In this document: piece by piece, positions 20,802 to 31,270 of the stretch
Layout of the letters: each line of letters starts with the position of its first letter
Position numbering within the stretch: position 1 is the stretch's first letter
Assembly: GCF_947172395.1 (NCBI RefSeq)
Contig: NC_069087.1
Coordinates: 4,855,107-4,919,106, forward strand
Reading direction: 5' to 3'
DNA length: 64,000 nucleotides
From: Bicyclus anynana
Taxonomy: Eukaryota; Arthropoda; Insecta; Lepidoptera; Nymphalidae
Notes under the pieces: model-generated
The model's database searches: none
Told to the model about the DNA's origin: nothing
What the model saw: only the letters and a program-made list of their open reading frames with translations
Made by a program: the position numbers and the translations under genes

Positions 20802-21158
20802 TTGCAATTCATGAGATCGGTAATGTTACTTTATAGTAGAGAAAACCAGGAGATCTGTTACGTCAGATGTTTATCAGCAAATATGATCATTGAAATATTC
20901 TTAAAGGAGTTTTATTGTGAGACAATGTCGAGAAAGTTGATGTGCTATCAAGATTCGTTCTGTCAATTTATTTGTTACACTTTTTACGAACTTAACAAAC
21001 CATTTCTGGCTAAATCCGGTATAAAAAAATTTAAATTGCGAAAAGTAGAACTTGGTTTTTTAGCTTTACGTATCTCTGATGTTTACTCCGAATGCCATAA
21101 AAAGCATAAAAGCCTGACCTCCTGCATCAGGTTCCTTTTAAGTTTAAATAATAATTAA
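20802..21158 (+). CDS. Uncertain open frame, cysteine-containing, possible exon
   Basis: The frame is open for 118 codons, long for DNA this AT-rich, and ends TAA. It starts at TTG; the first ATG is at 20811. Cysteines fall in the pattern C-x3-C near residue 19, then C-x5-C-x3-C (LMCYQDSFCQFIC), followed 39 residues later by a final pair, C-x9-C (SECHKKHKSLTSC). There is no signal peptide at the first ATG. The C-x3-C-x39-C part faintly recalls odorant-binding proteins, but the last spacing does not fit and the sixth cysteine is missing. I do not recognise a family. It may be chance or the last exon of an unknown gene. Confidence 0.2.
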   Translation: MQFMRSVMLLYSRENQEICYVRCLSANMIIEIFLKEFYCETMSRKLMCYQDSFCQFICYTFYELNKPFLAKSGIKKFKLRKVELGFLALRISDVYSECHKKHKSLTSCIRFLLSLNNN

Positions 21159-21494
21159 AAAAAATATTCTCCATTAAACATCAAGGTCTCTGTTACTTGG
21201 GATCATCTCTTTAATATATTTTTTGGTTTATTGACCAAAGAACATGGTATTTATCTAGGCTAGGCAATCAAAATAGCTGTACACCTATATAAATTAATTT
21301 CCAGTTCTGAAAAAAAAATTAGATAATAATATGAAAATTTAGTCTGTCTGTCTGAGACCATGTTCTGTAACTTGGATCCATCTATCAATCTAGCACCTAA
21401 GTAATCATCACTCGAAATGTCATTTCGATAAAACAACGAAGTTAACCTACCTGTACTTAATTTAATATGAAAAGATACACATAAAACTCCAAAA

Positions 21495-21901
21495 TCAAAA
21501 AAAAAAATCAAAAATCATTTATTTCAAGTAGGCTCAGTTTACAAGCACTTTTGACACGTCAGTTGACTATTTGTAAAGATTCTACCACCGGTTCGGAAGG
21601 CAGGTTCTGCTGAGAAGATACCGGCAAGAAACTCAACAGTTGCTCTTTTGAAAAAGTCATACAGTATTATAATTTACAATTAATAACAATTACTGTTTAC
21701 ATTTTTTATAGTTTTACTTTCTGTGTGAAGGTGGAAGCTGATCCAACGACCTCCAAGCATCTTTATCATTAAGGAACTCATCAATGTTGTAGTACCCTCG
21801 ACTAAGTAGATGTTTTTTAACACATTGCTTAAAGCTATGCATTGGCAGGTCCATCACAGTCTTGGGGATCTTATTATAGAAGATCCCCAAGACTGTGATG
21901 G
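21495..21901 (-). mobile_element. Jockey-type LINE 3' end with inverted 5' tip
   Basis: On the minus strand, 21872 down to 21714 encodes the last 52 residues of a reverse-transcriptase frame (HSFKQCVKKHLLSRGYYNID, then EFLNDKDAW), followed by TAA. A 3' untranslated region with CGGTTCGGAAGGCAGGTTCT follows, and then an A-rich tail (plus-strand T/A runs near 21495). This kind of C-terminus is seen in Lepidoptera Jockey-like LINEs. The 5' edge carries an exact inverted copy of its own first 22 bases at 21880-21901. Confidence 0.75.
21851..21901. repeat. Perfect 22-bp inverted repeat at the LINE truncation point
   Basis: Arms 21851-21872 and 21880-21901 are exact complements around the loop ATTATAG. 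The left arm is LINE coding sequence; the right arm is its inverted copy. Just downstream a 15-bp unit, TGATGGAATGTGATG, is repeated twice (about 21898-21927). Confidence 0.9.
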
Positions 21902-21927
21902 AATGTGATGTGATGGAATGTGATGTG

Positions 21928-22459
21928 ATCTCCTGTAATCTTTATAATTATAAATTATGTACATTGCACCGTGCATGTATATGTTTGCAAAATTTTCGTT
22001 CATTAAATAACATCAACGAAAGTAGAACAGAATGTATCACGACGAAAACATTTATTACTGTGAAATAAGTTCATTTGAAGATGCATGTCACTCGTGTCCC
22101 CTAACCTACTCGTAGCATGAAGATTACTTAACTATGAGTTAACAATTTACATAACCGTATCTGTATCGTATCTTAATTCACATTTCATGAACGCAATTAC
22201 GTGCGTTCAGATGTTAAACGGCTGATCAACGTCTCTCGTGACGTTCGAGAGGGAACTCCGAGGAGCTGGGTCACGATTCCGCTCGATATTCGAAAATGTT
22301 AACAAGGCGGGCGCGAAAGTGAACAAATACTAAATACCATTGTTCAGGGAACAGGTGCCTGCGTAATCCGACACCCACACAGCCAATGGGGTTACGCAAC
22401 CCTTTGAAGTTCTCTTTGTAGTTCGTACATCTGGCGTCCCGGTAAATTGTATACCTTTG
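21928..22459. other. No gene; GC-rich patch
   Basis: Positions 22195-22450 are richer in G and C and contain CGTCTCTCGTGACGTTCGAG and AGGCGGGCGCGAAAG. This could be an enhancer, an unrecognised exon or an old repeat. No open frame gives a family that I recognise. Confidence 0.4.
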
Positions 22460-22626
22460 CTACAGCCCTACTCGATGTATACTGTTTACCAACAAACAAT
22501 TAGAAATGGAGGTAGAAAACGAACAAATTAATTATAATTATTATTAGGTGTGAAATGACTAGAGATTTATACCCTCATTATTAATTTGTTTGGTGGTAAA
22601 CAGTTCCTTTCGAGTAGGACTAGAGG
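22460..22626. mobile_element. MITE (AACTGTTTACC type), short copy
   Basis: The left arm CTACAGCCCTACTCG, then ACTGTTTACCAACAAACAAT, is inverted at the right as TTTGTTTGGTGGTAAACAGT, then CGAGTAGGACTAGAGG. It is about 167 bp. A longer relative at 36029-36640 shares the arms and the internal GGTGTGAAATGACTA. Confidence 0.78.
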
Positions 22627-22820
22627 TAGGTTAAGAAACAAATAAAAATAAAAAGAAAATAAATTTATTCATATGTAAAAGTTACAGACAGTCAATAAAT
22701 ACCCTATCCTTATGACAGCATGTATGTCTGTAACGCTTAAAAAGAAAGGGTGTACAGCTCAGCATATGCACTACATACAAGCATAATACACAGCGCTGAT
22801 TTTCAGCTGAATAATCATCA
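22627..22820. other. Unassigned, LINE-tail-like sequence
   Basis: A-rich TAAAAATAAAAAGAAAATAA followed by TTTATTCATATGTAAAAG looks like the tail of a reversed retroelement, but I cannot name it. Confidence 0.3.
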
Positions 22821-23102
22821 TTATATATAATAGCCTATGGACGTCCACTGCTGGACATAGGCCTGTTGCATGGACTTCCAAACACCACGGTCTCGAGCTG
22901 CTATCATCCAGCGGCTCCCTGCAACCCGCTTGATGTATTTGTTCCACCTAGTGGGGGGTCGCCATTCCAGCATCTTATCACCCCAACGTCCATCGGCTCT
23001 TCGAACTATATGCCCTACCCATTGCCACTTCAGCTTCGCAACTCGCTGAGCTATGTCAGTGACTTTGGTTCTTCTGCGGATCGCCTCATTTATCCGGATA
23101 TG
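22821..23102 (-). pseudogene. RTE LINE reverse-transcriptase C-terminus, 5'-truncated
   Basis: The minus strand is open for 93 codons and ends TAA. It encodes RTE-type C-terminal text such as AKLKWQWVGHIVRRADGRWG, RWMIAARDRGVWKSMQQAYV and QQWTSIG. This region follows the polymerase domain in RTE elements, which are common in Lepidoptera. The frame is intact over the surviving length, so the insertion is not very old. It is 5'-truncated and cannot be active. The 114-codon plus-strand frame at 22866-23210 is its shadow. Confidence 0.82.
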
Positions 23103-23630
23103 TCAGTCAAAAAATTAATTAAAACGGTCTCTTTTTCAAAAATGCAAAGTTTATTCATATTCACTGACCATGTTCGTTCTCTGGGACACATCCTTAACTT
23201 TTCAGATTGAAGATTGGATATTTTGGCGGAAAACTGGCAGAATATTTTTATTTACCATTCTTTACTTCTTATTTTTTCTCTTTCATTAAATTTTTATTAC
23301 TTATATTATTATTTCCAGTTACAATTAAGACCAACGCAATAATTAACAAAATAAGTTACTAGAATGATATATGAAGCAAATACTTGCTTTTATTTATAGA
23401 TCACACGAGAAATACCGAAATACAACGGTAAAGCTTTGTTCTATTTTACAATAAGACTTGTTTTAACTCAATTACGTACAAGCTAAATGTTGGCTATTAT
23501 ATAAATCAATGTCCGCATAGAACGGTACCTAGAGTCAACACTGCTGCATTTCTGTACTTAATTAATACATAATTGTTATCAGTGACTCGATTATAAATTA
23601 ATTAGACTTCGACTTTAAACAAAAGCAGCG
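23103..23630. other. No gene
   Basis: AT-rich, nothing recognised. Confidence 0.45.
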
Positions 23631-23847
23631 TGGCTGGTAGGCTTCGGCCGTGGCTAGTTACCACCCTACTGGCAAAAATGTACCGCCAAGCCACTTAGCT
23701 TTCCGGTACGATTTCATGTACAAAAGGGGTGTAGATTTTCATCCTACTTAACAAGTTAGCCCGCTTCCATCTTAGATTGCATAATCACTTAATTACTTAC
23801 CATTAGCTGAGATTGTAGTCAAGGGCTAACTTGTATAGAATAAAAAA
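23631..23847 (+). mobile_element. SINE family B, 3' two-thirds
   Basis: It begins in the body at TGGCTGGTAGGCTTCGGCCG and runs to CTTGTATAGAATAAAAAAGC. The tRNA-like head is missing, as expected for a 5'-truncated insertion. Confidence 0.8.
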
Positions 23848-24038
23848 GCATCACTTTATTGAAGTTCATTATGAATATGATATAATAGATGTATTTTTGA
23901 TACTATCCGCGAAAAACCGACGAATCTAAGCGACAACATTATTAATATCCGACGATAAATCCCCTACTTACAGTCCGAGACTTTACTCAGTCCAATCCTA
24001 ATCAAATGTATCCTTTAGGCTTTACTTATACCTACTTA

Positions 24039-24226
24039 TCTTTATATAAAGAGGTATAATGTTTGTGACATTGAAGAGAGTAATCTCTGGATCTACTCAA
24101 CTGATTTTGAAAGTTCTTTTACCAATAGAAAGCAACGTTATTTGTGAGTGTGATTGTTTATATTTTATCCCCGTATTCTAACAGGAGCGGAAACTACGCA
24201 GATGTAACCGCAGGGCGTCGACTAGT
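24039..24226 (+). mobile_element. Lep1-type Helitron, diverged
   Basis: The start TCTTTATATAAAGAGGTATA and the end AGGGCGTCGACTAGT are recognisable, with GAAAGCAACGTTATTTGTGA in the middle. Confidence 0.72.
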
Positions 24227-24623
24227 TAGCTATATGCATAATGTAACGAAATAATGAACAAATAATTTCAAGGAAGTTCTAGACACGTCTTCAGATTGAA
24301 AAGACTGACGCAATATACTGTCACGGAAATGCGAATTGATTATCAGATGCGGTTGACTTTAGGAAATTAATTTAGGAGAAAATGTGCCTTTACACAGTAT
24401 CTAAAGAAGCGAATATTAAATTGAATAACGCATGCTATATATATACAGAAAATATGTATAAACGATATTTAAACTATAGTATATGACTTGGATTTTGTTT
24501 CATTTATGTGTAGGTACGTAATGGTGATAACAAAAAGAATAATATTAGAGTATGGGTTGATAATGATGGTATATTCAACCTAAAATCAAGCTCTCAAAGT
24601 AATTAATTTTAGGTTTAGTATAC
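24227..24623. other. No gene; isolated SINE A tail
   Basis: AT-rich. GTATGGGTTGATAATGATGG at about 24551-24570 looks like a detached SINE A 3' end. Confidence 0.4.
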
Positions 24624-24932
24624 GTCATCATTAACAACCCATATTCGGCTCAATCCTGAGCTCGAGTCTCTTATAATGTGAGGGGTGAGGCCAATAGTCC
24701 ACCACGCTGCCCCAATGCGGATTAGCAGATTTCAAATACGCAGAGAATTAAGAGAATTATCTGGAATGCAGGTTTCCTCACCATGTTTTCCTTCTCCGAT
24801 TGAGACACGTGACATTTAATTTCTTAGAGTGCACATAACTGAAAAGTTGGAGGTGTATACCCCAAACTAGATTCGAACGTATACCCTCGGAATCGGAGGC
24901 AGAGAGCATATCCACTGGGCTATCACGGCTCA
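24624..24932 (-). mobile_element. SINE family A copy, full length
   Basis: It runs from GTCATCATTAACAACCC (tail) to GGGCTATCACGGCTC (head). A few bases are missing around TCTCTTATAATGTGAGGGG. The 67-codon frame at 24778-24981 is SINE sequence. Confidence 0.85.
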
Positions 24933-25494
24933 CAATATATGTGAATACACGTGAATAAATGAAGTAATGTAATAAATTCACGACGACGGAACGAGACCTA
25001 TCCTCAACCCATCGTTATAGATAAAGATATCGATAAATCTCGGCTAGCTGTGACAGACTGGTCCTTTTTTCTATTCATAATTCAATCTATGGTCTTAATG
25101 TATATGACCCTAATACGAGTATATTAGTAATGACTAGTTCATGGTAATCACACTTCAAACTTCTAATAGAATTTAATATGACTTTTTTTTATTTGTATTT
25201 TGAATTTGGAAAGATATTACCATATTCATGAATATAAATATAAATATTCCTGACAGCTTACCTAATTAATACATAGACGAAACTAAAAATGTTGCAAGAC
25301 TTAAAATTCACTCAGTTAATACATCGCACTGTCCAACATTATGCAAAAGCAACATTTCATTTATATGTCTTATTGCCTGCAAAATGTAGTAATATGCTAA
25401 CACTTTTTAAAAGACATAACAAGAAATGAATTACTAAATACATATTCAATTACTTAACGCTATAAAACCAGTAAATAGTAGCATGCAAACTCCT
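24933..25494. other. No gene
   Basis: AT-rich, nothing recognised. Confidence 0.45.
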
Positions 25495-26166
25495 GGTCCC
25501 TCAGCGGGCGATGGAGCGAGCTATGCTTGGGATTTCTCTGCGTGATCGAATCAGAAATGAGGAGATCCGCAGATGAACTAAAGTCACTGATATAGATCAG
25601 CGAGTCGCGAAGCTGAAGTGGCAATGTGCAGGCCATATAGTTCGATGGACGTTGGGGTCCCAAGGTGCTGGAATGGCGACCCCGCACCGGAGAGCGCAGT
25701 TTTTTTTTTATTCTTTACAAGTTAGCCCTTGACTACAATCTCACCTGATGGTAAGTGATAATGTAATCTAAGATGGAAGCGGACTAACTTGTTAGGAGGA
25801 GGATGAAAATCCACACCCCTTTCGGTTTCTACACGGCATCGTACCGGAACGCTAAATCGCTTGGCGGTACGTCTTTGCCGGTAGGATGGTAACTAGCCAC
25901 GGGCGAAGCCTCCCACCAGCCAGACCTGGAAAATTAAGAAAATCTCAATCTGCCCAGCCGGGGATCGAACCCAGGACCTCCGTTTTGTAAATCCACCGCG
26001 CACACCACTGCGCCACGGAGGCCGGCAGTGTTGGTCGACCTCCCACCAGGTGGACCGAAGACATCAAGCGGGTTGCAGGGAGCCGCTGGATGCTGGCCGT
26101 GTCCATGCAAGAGGCCTATGTCCAGCAGTGGACGTCCATCGGCTGATAATGATGATGAATGATGAA
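25495..26166 (+). pseudogene. RTE LINE C-terminal remnant split by a SINE
   Basis: The left part (25495-25699) encodes text such as RAMERAMLGISLRDRIRNEE and AKLKWQCAGHIVR. It has a nonsense codon (TGA where the other RTE copy reads AGA) and a small deletion after CATATAGTTCGA. The right part (26025-26166) encodes SVGRPPTRWTEDIKRVAGSR and EAYVQQWTSIG, then a stop and the tail TGATAATGATGATGA. A stretch present in the copy at 22821-23102 (AARDRGVWK) is deleted. It is clearly inactive. Confidence 0.85.
25700..26024 (-). mobile_element. SINE family B inserted in the RTE remnant
   Basis: A complete SINE B on the minus strand: T-run (its A tail) at 25700, head GCGCCACGGAGGCCG at the right edge. 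GCAG flanks it on both sides (25696-25699 and 26025-26028), and removing the SINE restores GCGCAGTGTTGG of the RTE. The 4-base duplication is short, so it may be longer with changes. Confidence 0.88.
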
Positions 26167-26388
26167 ACTCCTGGTTGTAAATGAACAATACGTTAATCAT
26201 AAGGGTAAATTAATAAAAAATATTATAGGAAAACAGCACATAAGGGCCTCAGTATGTATTCAAATTGTACTTATGGAAGTTTTTTGTATAAATATTTTCA
26301 AGGAAAAACCGATAACGTATTATTTGATGATTATCCCGTATTTTCAGTTAAAACAAAAATTACTAAATAGGTTAATAATTGCTTAATA

Positions 26389-26432
26389 AGAGAAGAAGCA
26401 ATTATTAATAGGTTAATAATTGCTTCTTCTCT
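26389..26432. repeat. Perfect 20-bp palindromic hairpin, 4-base loop
   Basis: Arms AGAGAAGAAGCAATTATTAA (26389-26408) and its exact complement (26413-26432) surround TAGG. The segment TAGGTTAATAATTGCTT also occurs as a direct repeat at 26368-26384. The combination of direct and inverted copies suggests a local template-switch event. The loop is too short for a typical microRNA precursor. Confidence 0.88.
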
Positions 26433-27842
26433 CATGTATAATTATGCTGCTTAAGTTCACATATTGAGTAACAGAAAAACCAGAAATGCAAGAAATCTTA
26501 TGAAGGCATTTATGAAAACTCGATTTCGCTTCGTGAATTTTCTACCACTTATAATCGTCTGTCCATCAATCCATTAAAGTACATCTTAACGTTTTTAATA
26601 ATCATTATCTTAATACTTATTATTTTAAATCCAATAACTCAATTAAAGTAAACGCCAGTGACTCCGTTCGCGTGAAAATCTGTATTTTACAAATCCTGTG
26701 GAAAGCATAAACTTGCCCGGGATAATAGTCTTTGTAATAGGGTATAATCTATCTTCATCCTAAATGTCAGCTGAATTGGTTCAGCAGTTGCGGCGTCAGG
26801 GAGGTGCAAAGATACATACACATTTGTGTATATAATATTTTAAACATTAATAGCACGTGCATATACAATGGCAAATTTAGTTTGCCTTCCATTAGAAAAA
26901 CGATAAAATTCTGATAGGTTACAAGTTTAACAGACTGCAAATAGGACATCAGTCCTCTCGAGGTATGATATTTAATTTGAAGTGTGCTAGACACAAATGA
27001 TATAAAAGATAACTGAATTTGCCTTAACAAGTTCGCTGCAGTACGAGGTCAATTCCCCTCGTACGTCTAGCGTCTTCAAGAGTTACGAGGTCGATTTACC
27101 TCGTACCGCAACACATACAGTTTTAATATGAGTTTAAAAAACCTTGTAACGTGTTAATAATAATGTGAAACTTATCGTATAAACCTTCCTCTTGAATCAC
27201 TATCTAATGATGAAAACTGCATTAAAATCGGTCGAGTAGTTCTAAACATGCAGACGGCCTGAGGAGACTTTTATACATAGTATCATAACAAGTATGGATA
27301 TTGTAATAACACGTCAAAGTTTTGCAAATAGGTGTGAGGTTTTACTGATGTCATAATCACCGATGTTTGGTGTTTGCCCATTGAATCGTTTTTAGTGATC
27401 TGCCGGCCTATTTTGGCCTTTATTGGCAACCTATTAAAATAAACATCAAATCAATAGACAAAATGTCGTTTACTTACTGTATGATAACCACCAAGTAGGC
27501 TGCGAATGATATTTGTTACATAGAATCTTAATTCCGTATATGTCAACTATCCTGCTGACCTTACATTTTGTTTGCACAACATTTATCTTTCTAAATGATA
27601 TCTTATAACCACCACTTTCCTGCAGTAAAAGCGACAGTCAATCAAATACTACAAAAAAAAGTAAACAAATGGTAACAAGTACCTATATCCGTGATCGTTA
27701 TTTCTTGTTTATAATGATTGATGTGTTTTCACGATATATCTAACATACTGGGGGCGTTTAATATGTGGGAGTAGCCAGTAGGTATGCTCTATAGATTGTC
27801 AATCAATCAAACTTTATGTATTTATTTATTCAAAGCTGTTAT
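26433..27842. other. No gene; worn Helitron text and twin palindromes
   Basis: Positions 26650-26800 resemble a decayed minus-strand Helitron (GAATTGGTTCAGCAGTTGCG). The paired palindromes at 27041-27105 are listed separately. The 87-codon minus-strand frame at 26767-27030 is not supported. Confidence 0.45.
27041..27105. repeat. Two related short palindromes in tandem
   Basis: GTACGAGG-x8-CCTCGTAC (27041-27064) and TACGAGG-x8-CCTCGTA (27084-27105) share the same stem and similar loops (TCAATTCC and TCGATTTA). The region is CpG-rich compared with its AT-rich surroundings. Confidence 0.75.
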
Positions 27843-28038
27843 CTATACTAATATATAACAGCTGAACAGTTTTTTGTTTGTTGGATTGAACGCGCTAATC
27901 TCAGGAACTGGCCCGATTTGAAAAATTCTTTCAGTGTTAGATAGCCTATTTATCGAGGAATGCTATAGGCTATATATTATCCCCGTATTCTTACGGGAAC
28001 GAGAACCACGCGGGTGAAACCGCGCGGCGTCAGCTAGT
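27842..28038 (+). mobile_element. Lep1-type Helitron
   Basis: It starts TCTATACTAATATATAACAG and ends CGCGCGGCGTCAGCTAGT. The inner text GCCCGATTTGAAAAATTCTT and GAACCACGCGGGTGAAACCG is well kept. Confidence 0.83.
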
Positions 28039-29183
28039 TACAGATAATATTATCATGACAATAAGGAAAGTACAATAAATACACTTTGGTAATTAAAAAA
28101 ACAAATCGTTTGAGTTACTTTTATGTAGTAGAAACCCGACGCGAAATATATATATTTAATAAAACTATAAATAAATTAAAATGGGATTTTATGTTGACTC
28201 AAGCCTAATTTCTCCACGAATTAGAAAAAAATAGAAATAATTCATCATTCATCTTTACACAACATATAACCACAGATTACAGATTGATTTCAAATTAATA
28301 CATTTATTTCTTTAAATTAAATTAAATTACAAGGAAAAATTAATTAAAATAATAGTCAAAGTCAAAGTTCATTTATTTCAATTAGGTGATAATAATTAGT
28401 GTAAAACTTAAAATTAAAGTTACAAAATTTATAGACCTATAGATGATAATACAAGCTGATGTTTTAAATGAAAACTGAAGGGTAGAAAATCGTAATATGT
28501 AGAATATATTTAAGAAAATTTATATAATCATGAAAACCTCTCTAGATTTAGACATCTACAGCCCTTTAGGGTATAATTTATTCAGAATAATCAAGTATGT
28601 TACACGGAAGCCTCAGGCGAAATCTGTACGCAGTCCCTTTGAAAGTAAACTCAATTTCAACTATGTAATGAAATCAAATAATCTCGAGATAGATTCAAAA
28701 CGAATGAGAGACAGGCCTGCTGTCAGAGTTTAATTATTAATACATCTTAAAGCCACAGCGAGCAAAATAATAGCATTTAATTAATGCGCCACAAGCAATA
28801 GATTTCTTAATATAAACTGGGTGTTTATTATCCGAGCTTTGAATTAAGATATCCAAATAAGGAATGTATTATGTGTTCAAAGTAATCGAATGCAATTTCA
28901 ATGGTAATAAAGCTTAAGTAATCTGATTTGTGACCATGATTTTAATTTCAAAGGTCATCGACTGAATCCTGCTCTACTAGTGCACGATATAAAAGACTTT
29001 CTTAAATGTTGTATTGGGTATTTATTTGGTACAGAATTACATAATTGGTTGACAGGTTACTGATTGACCTCACTTGATCACGAAATCTATAAAGGTGTTT
29101 GTGCTTTAGCTAAATCATTAGGTTATAGACGGAGAACCAGCGACAGACAACTTATGCTGCTACTATAGATAAGTACCAACTAT
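28039..29183. other. No convincing gene
   Basis: AT-rich. A 67-codon plus-strand frame at 28530-28733 (starts MKTSLDLDIYSPLGYNL) has a normal amino-acid mix and an ATG start, but I recognise no family or flanking splice sites. I leave it as doubtful. Confidence 0.35.
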
Positions 29184-29526
29184 GGAGTTTGGACCGTGGT
29201 GGTTTTGGCAGATAGCAGGTTTCAAGAATCCAGACCCTCGACCACCTAAGTACAAAGTATTATTTTTTTTCATCCTTATCATCATGATATGAGAAATGAT
29301 GTCCCCATCCACCAGACACTTGGCTTCATAGTAACCCTTCGCTAAAGAACCTTGAAGTTTCAAATTAAAGTGTTTTTCGAAGAGTTGCCGTAAAACTAAG
29401 TAACTAGCTACTGGGAATAACATTTCTAGTATTATACCGAGGAAAACATAAAAAAATACACTTTATACTTAGACGGTTGAGGGTCTGGATCCTTAAAACC
29501 TGCTACCTCCCAAAGTCACCACAAGA
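29184..29526. mobile_element. MITE (GTGGTGGCTTTGG type), long inverted repeats
   Basis: The left arm has CCGTGGTGGTTTTGGCAGAT and AGCAGGTTTCAAGAATCCAG. It is inverted on the right as CTGGATCCTTAAAACCTGCT and ACCTCCCAAAGTCACCAC. Arms are about 55 bp. The right half of a relative lies at 46755-46966. The 86-codon minus-strand frame is MITE sequence. Confidence 0.75.
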
Positions 29527-30065
29527 AATTACTTTGTTTATGTTTATTTTCCATGCTTAAATCTATATAACAACAATACCTTCATCTACCGAGAATTGAA
29601 TCTAGGAAATCTCGTATATCATTTGAACAATCAGGTCTTAATTATGTTCACTCAACATCAACATAGTAACGTCCATTATAATTAATTTACATTGCATTAT
29701 CTGAAGCTTACGGAAAATTACTTAGAAAAACATTACATAATAAGTAAACATTACACGTTCAAGTCTTGCATTCTTATCAATGCGCCAACTTCAGCCGGCT
29801 TCGCCTTTTGAGACGTTTTTAATTGGAGTACCCTAACACTTGACTGCACGATGTATAATGAGCATAATGTTATGCCAACATAGCGATAATTATAATGATA
29901 ATTTAAGTAATACACTCTTATTTCATAGCGGTCTATGAATTATGTAAGTTAAGCTAATACTAATAACTTATTTATTACTTGACCTGGAATTAGAACCTTC
30001 AGGTATTTGTTTTCAACCTATTAAAATAAACATTAAATCGATTGAGGAATGTCATCTACCCAGTG
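29527..30065. other. No gene
   Basis: AT-rich, nothing recognised. Confidence 0.45.
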
Positions 30066-30393
30066 TTTTTTTTTATTGCTTATAAGTTAGTCCTTGACTA
30101 CAATATCACTTGATGGTAAGTGATGATGTAGTCTTAGATGGAAGCGGGCTAACTTGTAAGGAGGAGGATGAAAATCCACACCCCTTTCGGTTTTTACACG
30201 GTATCGTACCGGAACGCTAAATCGCTTGGCGGTACGTCTTTGCCGGTAGGGTGGTAACTAGCCACGGCCGAAGCCTCCCACCATCCAAACCTGGACCAAT
30301 TAAGAAAATCTCAATCTGCCCAGCCGGGGATCGAACCCAGGTCCTCTGTTTTGTAAATCCACCGCGCATACCACTGCGCCACGGAGGCCGTCA
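30066..30393 (-). mobile_element. SINE family B copy, full length
   Basis: T-run at the left (A tail), head GCGCCACGGAGGCCGTC at the right. It is nearly identical to the family reference. The 108-codon frame at 30251-30577 starts inside it and is not a gene. Confidence 0.88.
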
Positions 30394-30875
30394 GAAGAAG
30401 AAGAAGTGTATAATATCCACCAGTAGACACCGGAAGACGTTTGCTATAGAGCAAGCTAGCGTACGTCAAAGTGTATTCATAGTGAATTACCTGCTGGATC
30501 TTACTATCAGTATGGGAAAGAACAGTTCAAAACTAAATTTTAACTTACATCTAAATCATAAAGAATTTTCAAATTAAAGATTAACAGAGATTAATACTTA
30601 TTTTAAACGTGAAACGTGAAAAGAGGTCCAACCAGCATGTTGTCGTATTTATGAGTTTATCACTTTACGGTCATGTTATCTGATAAAAGTGTGTAATGGC
30701 AATAAATAAGCTCAACATTGCGACTATATTATGAGCTTCAAATTACCAACAATACAACTTTAACTTTAAGGAAACGCTGCCGAATAATAATTTATTGTTT
30801 TTAAATCTTGCTATTCCCACAATCAAAAAAATAACTGCGTTATTTATAGAATCGTTAGTGTATTTGAAATATAAT
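30394..30875. other. No gene
   Basis: AT-rich, with a short AGAAGAAGAAG run just after the SINE. Nothing else. Confidence 0.45.
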
Positions 30876-30887
30876 GAATTAATATTT

Positions 30888-31207
30888 GTGAGCCGTGGCA
30901 GCGCAGTGGATATGACCTCTGCCTCCGATTCCGGAGGATGTGTGTTCTAATCCGGTCCGGGGCATGCACTCCAACTTTTCAGTTGAGTGCATTATAAGAA
31001 ATTAAATATCACGTGTCTCAAATGGTGAAGGAAAAACATCGTGAGGAAACCTCCACCCCATAGAATTCTCTTAATTCTCTGCGTGTGTAAAGTCTGCTAA
31101 TCCGCATTGGGTCAGCGTGGTGGACTATTGGCCTAACCCTTCTCATTCTGAGAGGAGACTCGAGCTCAGCAGTGAGCCAAATATGGGTTGATAATGATGA
31201 TGATGAT
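30888..31207 (+). mobile_element. SINE family A copy, full length with target duplication
   Basis: Head GAGCCGTGGCAGCGCAGTGG, tail TTGATAATGATGATGATG. The 12-base duplication GAATTAATATTT flanks it (30876-30887 and 31208-31219). This proves its borders and shows target-primed insertion at an AT-rich site. Confidence 0.92.
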
Positions 31208-31270
31208 GAATTAATATTTTATTAAATACTATGATGTGTACTGTTCTGCCGCCAAAACTGTTCATGTTTT

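Noticed and set aside
20802..21158. Odorant-binding protein
   Set aside because: The last cysteine spacing and the missing sixth cysteine do not fit the family, and there is no signal peptide.
22866..23210. 114-codon plus-strand frame
   Set aside because: It is the antisense of an RTE coding remnant that encodes recognisable protein on the minus strand.
26389..26432. MicroRNA precursor
   Set aside because: The stem is perfect and short with a 4-base loop, and it is part of a local duplication pattern, unlike a Drosha-processed hairpin.
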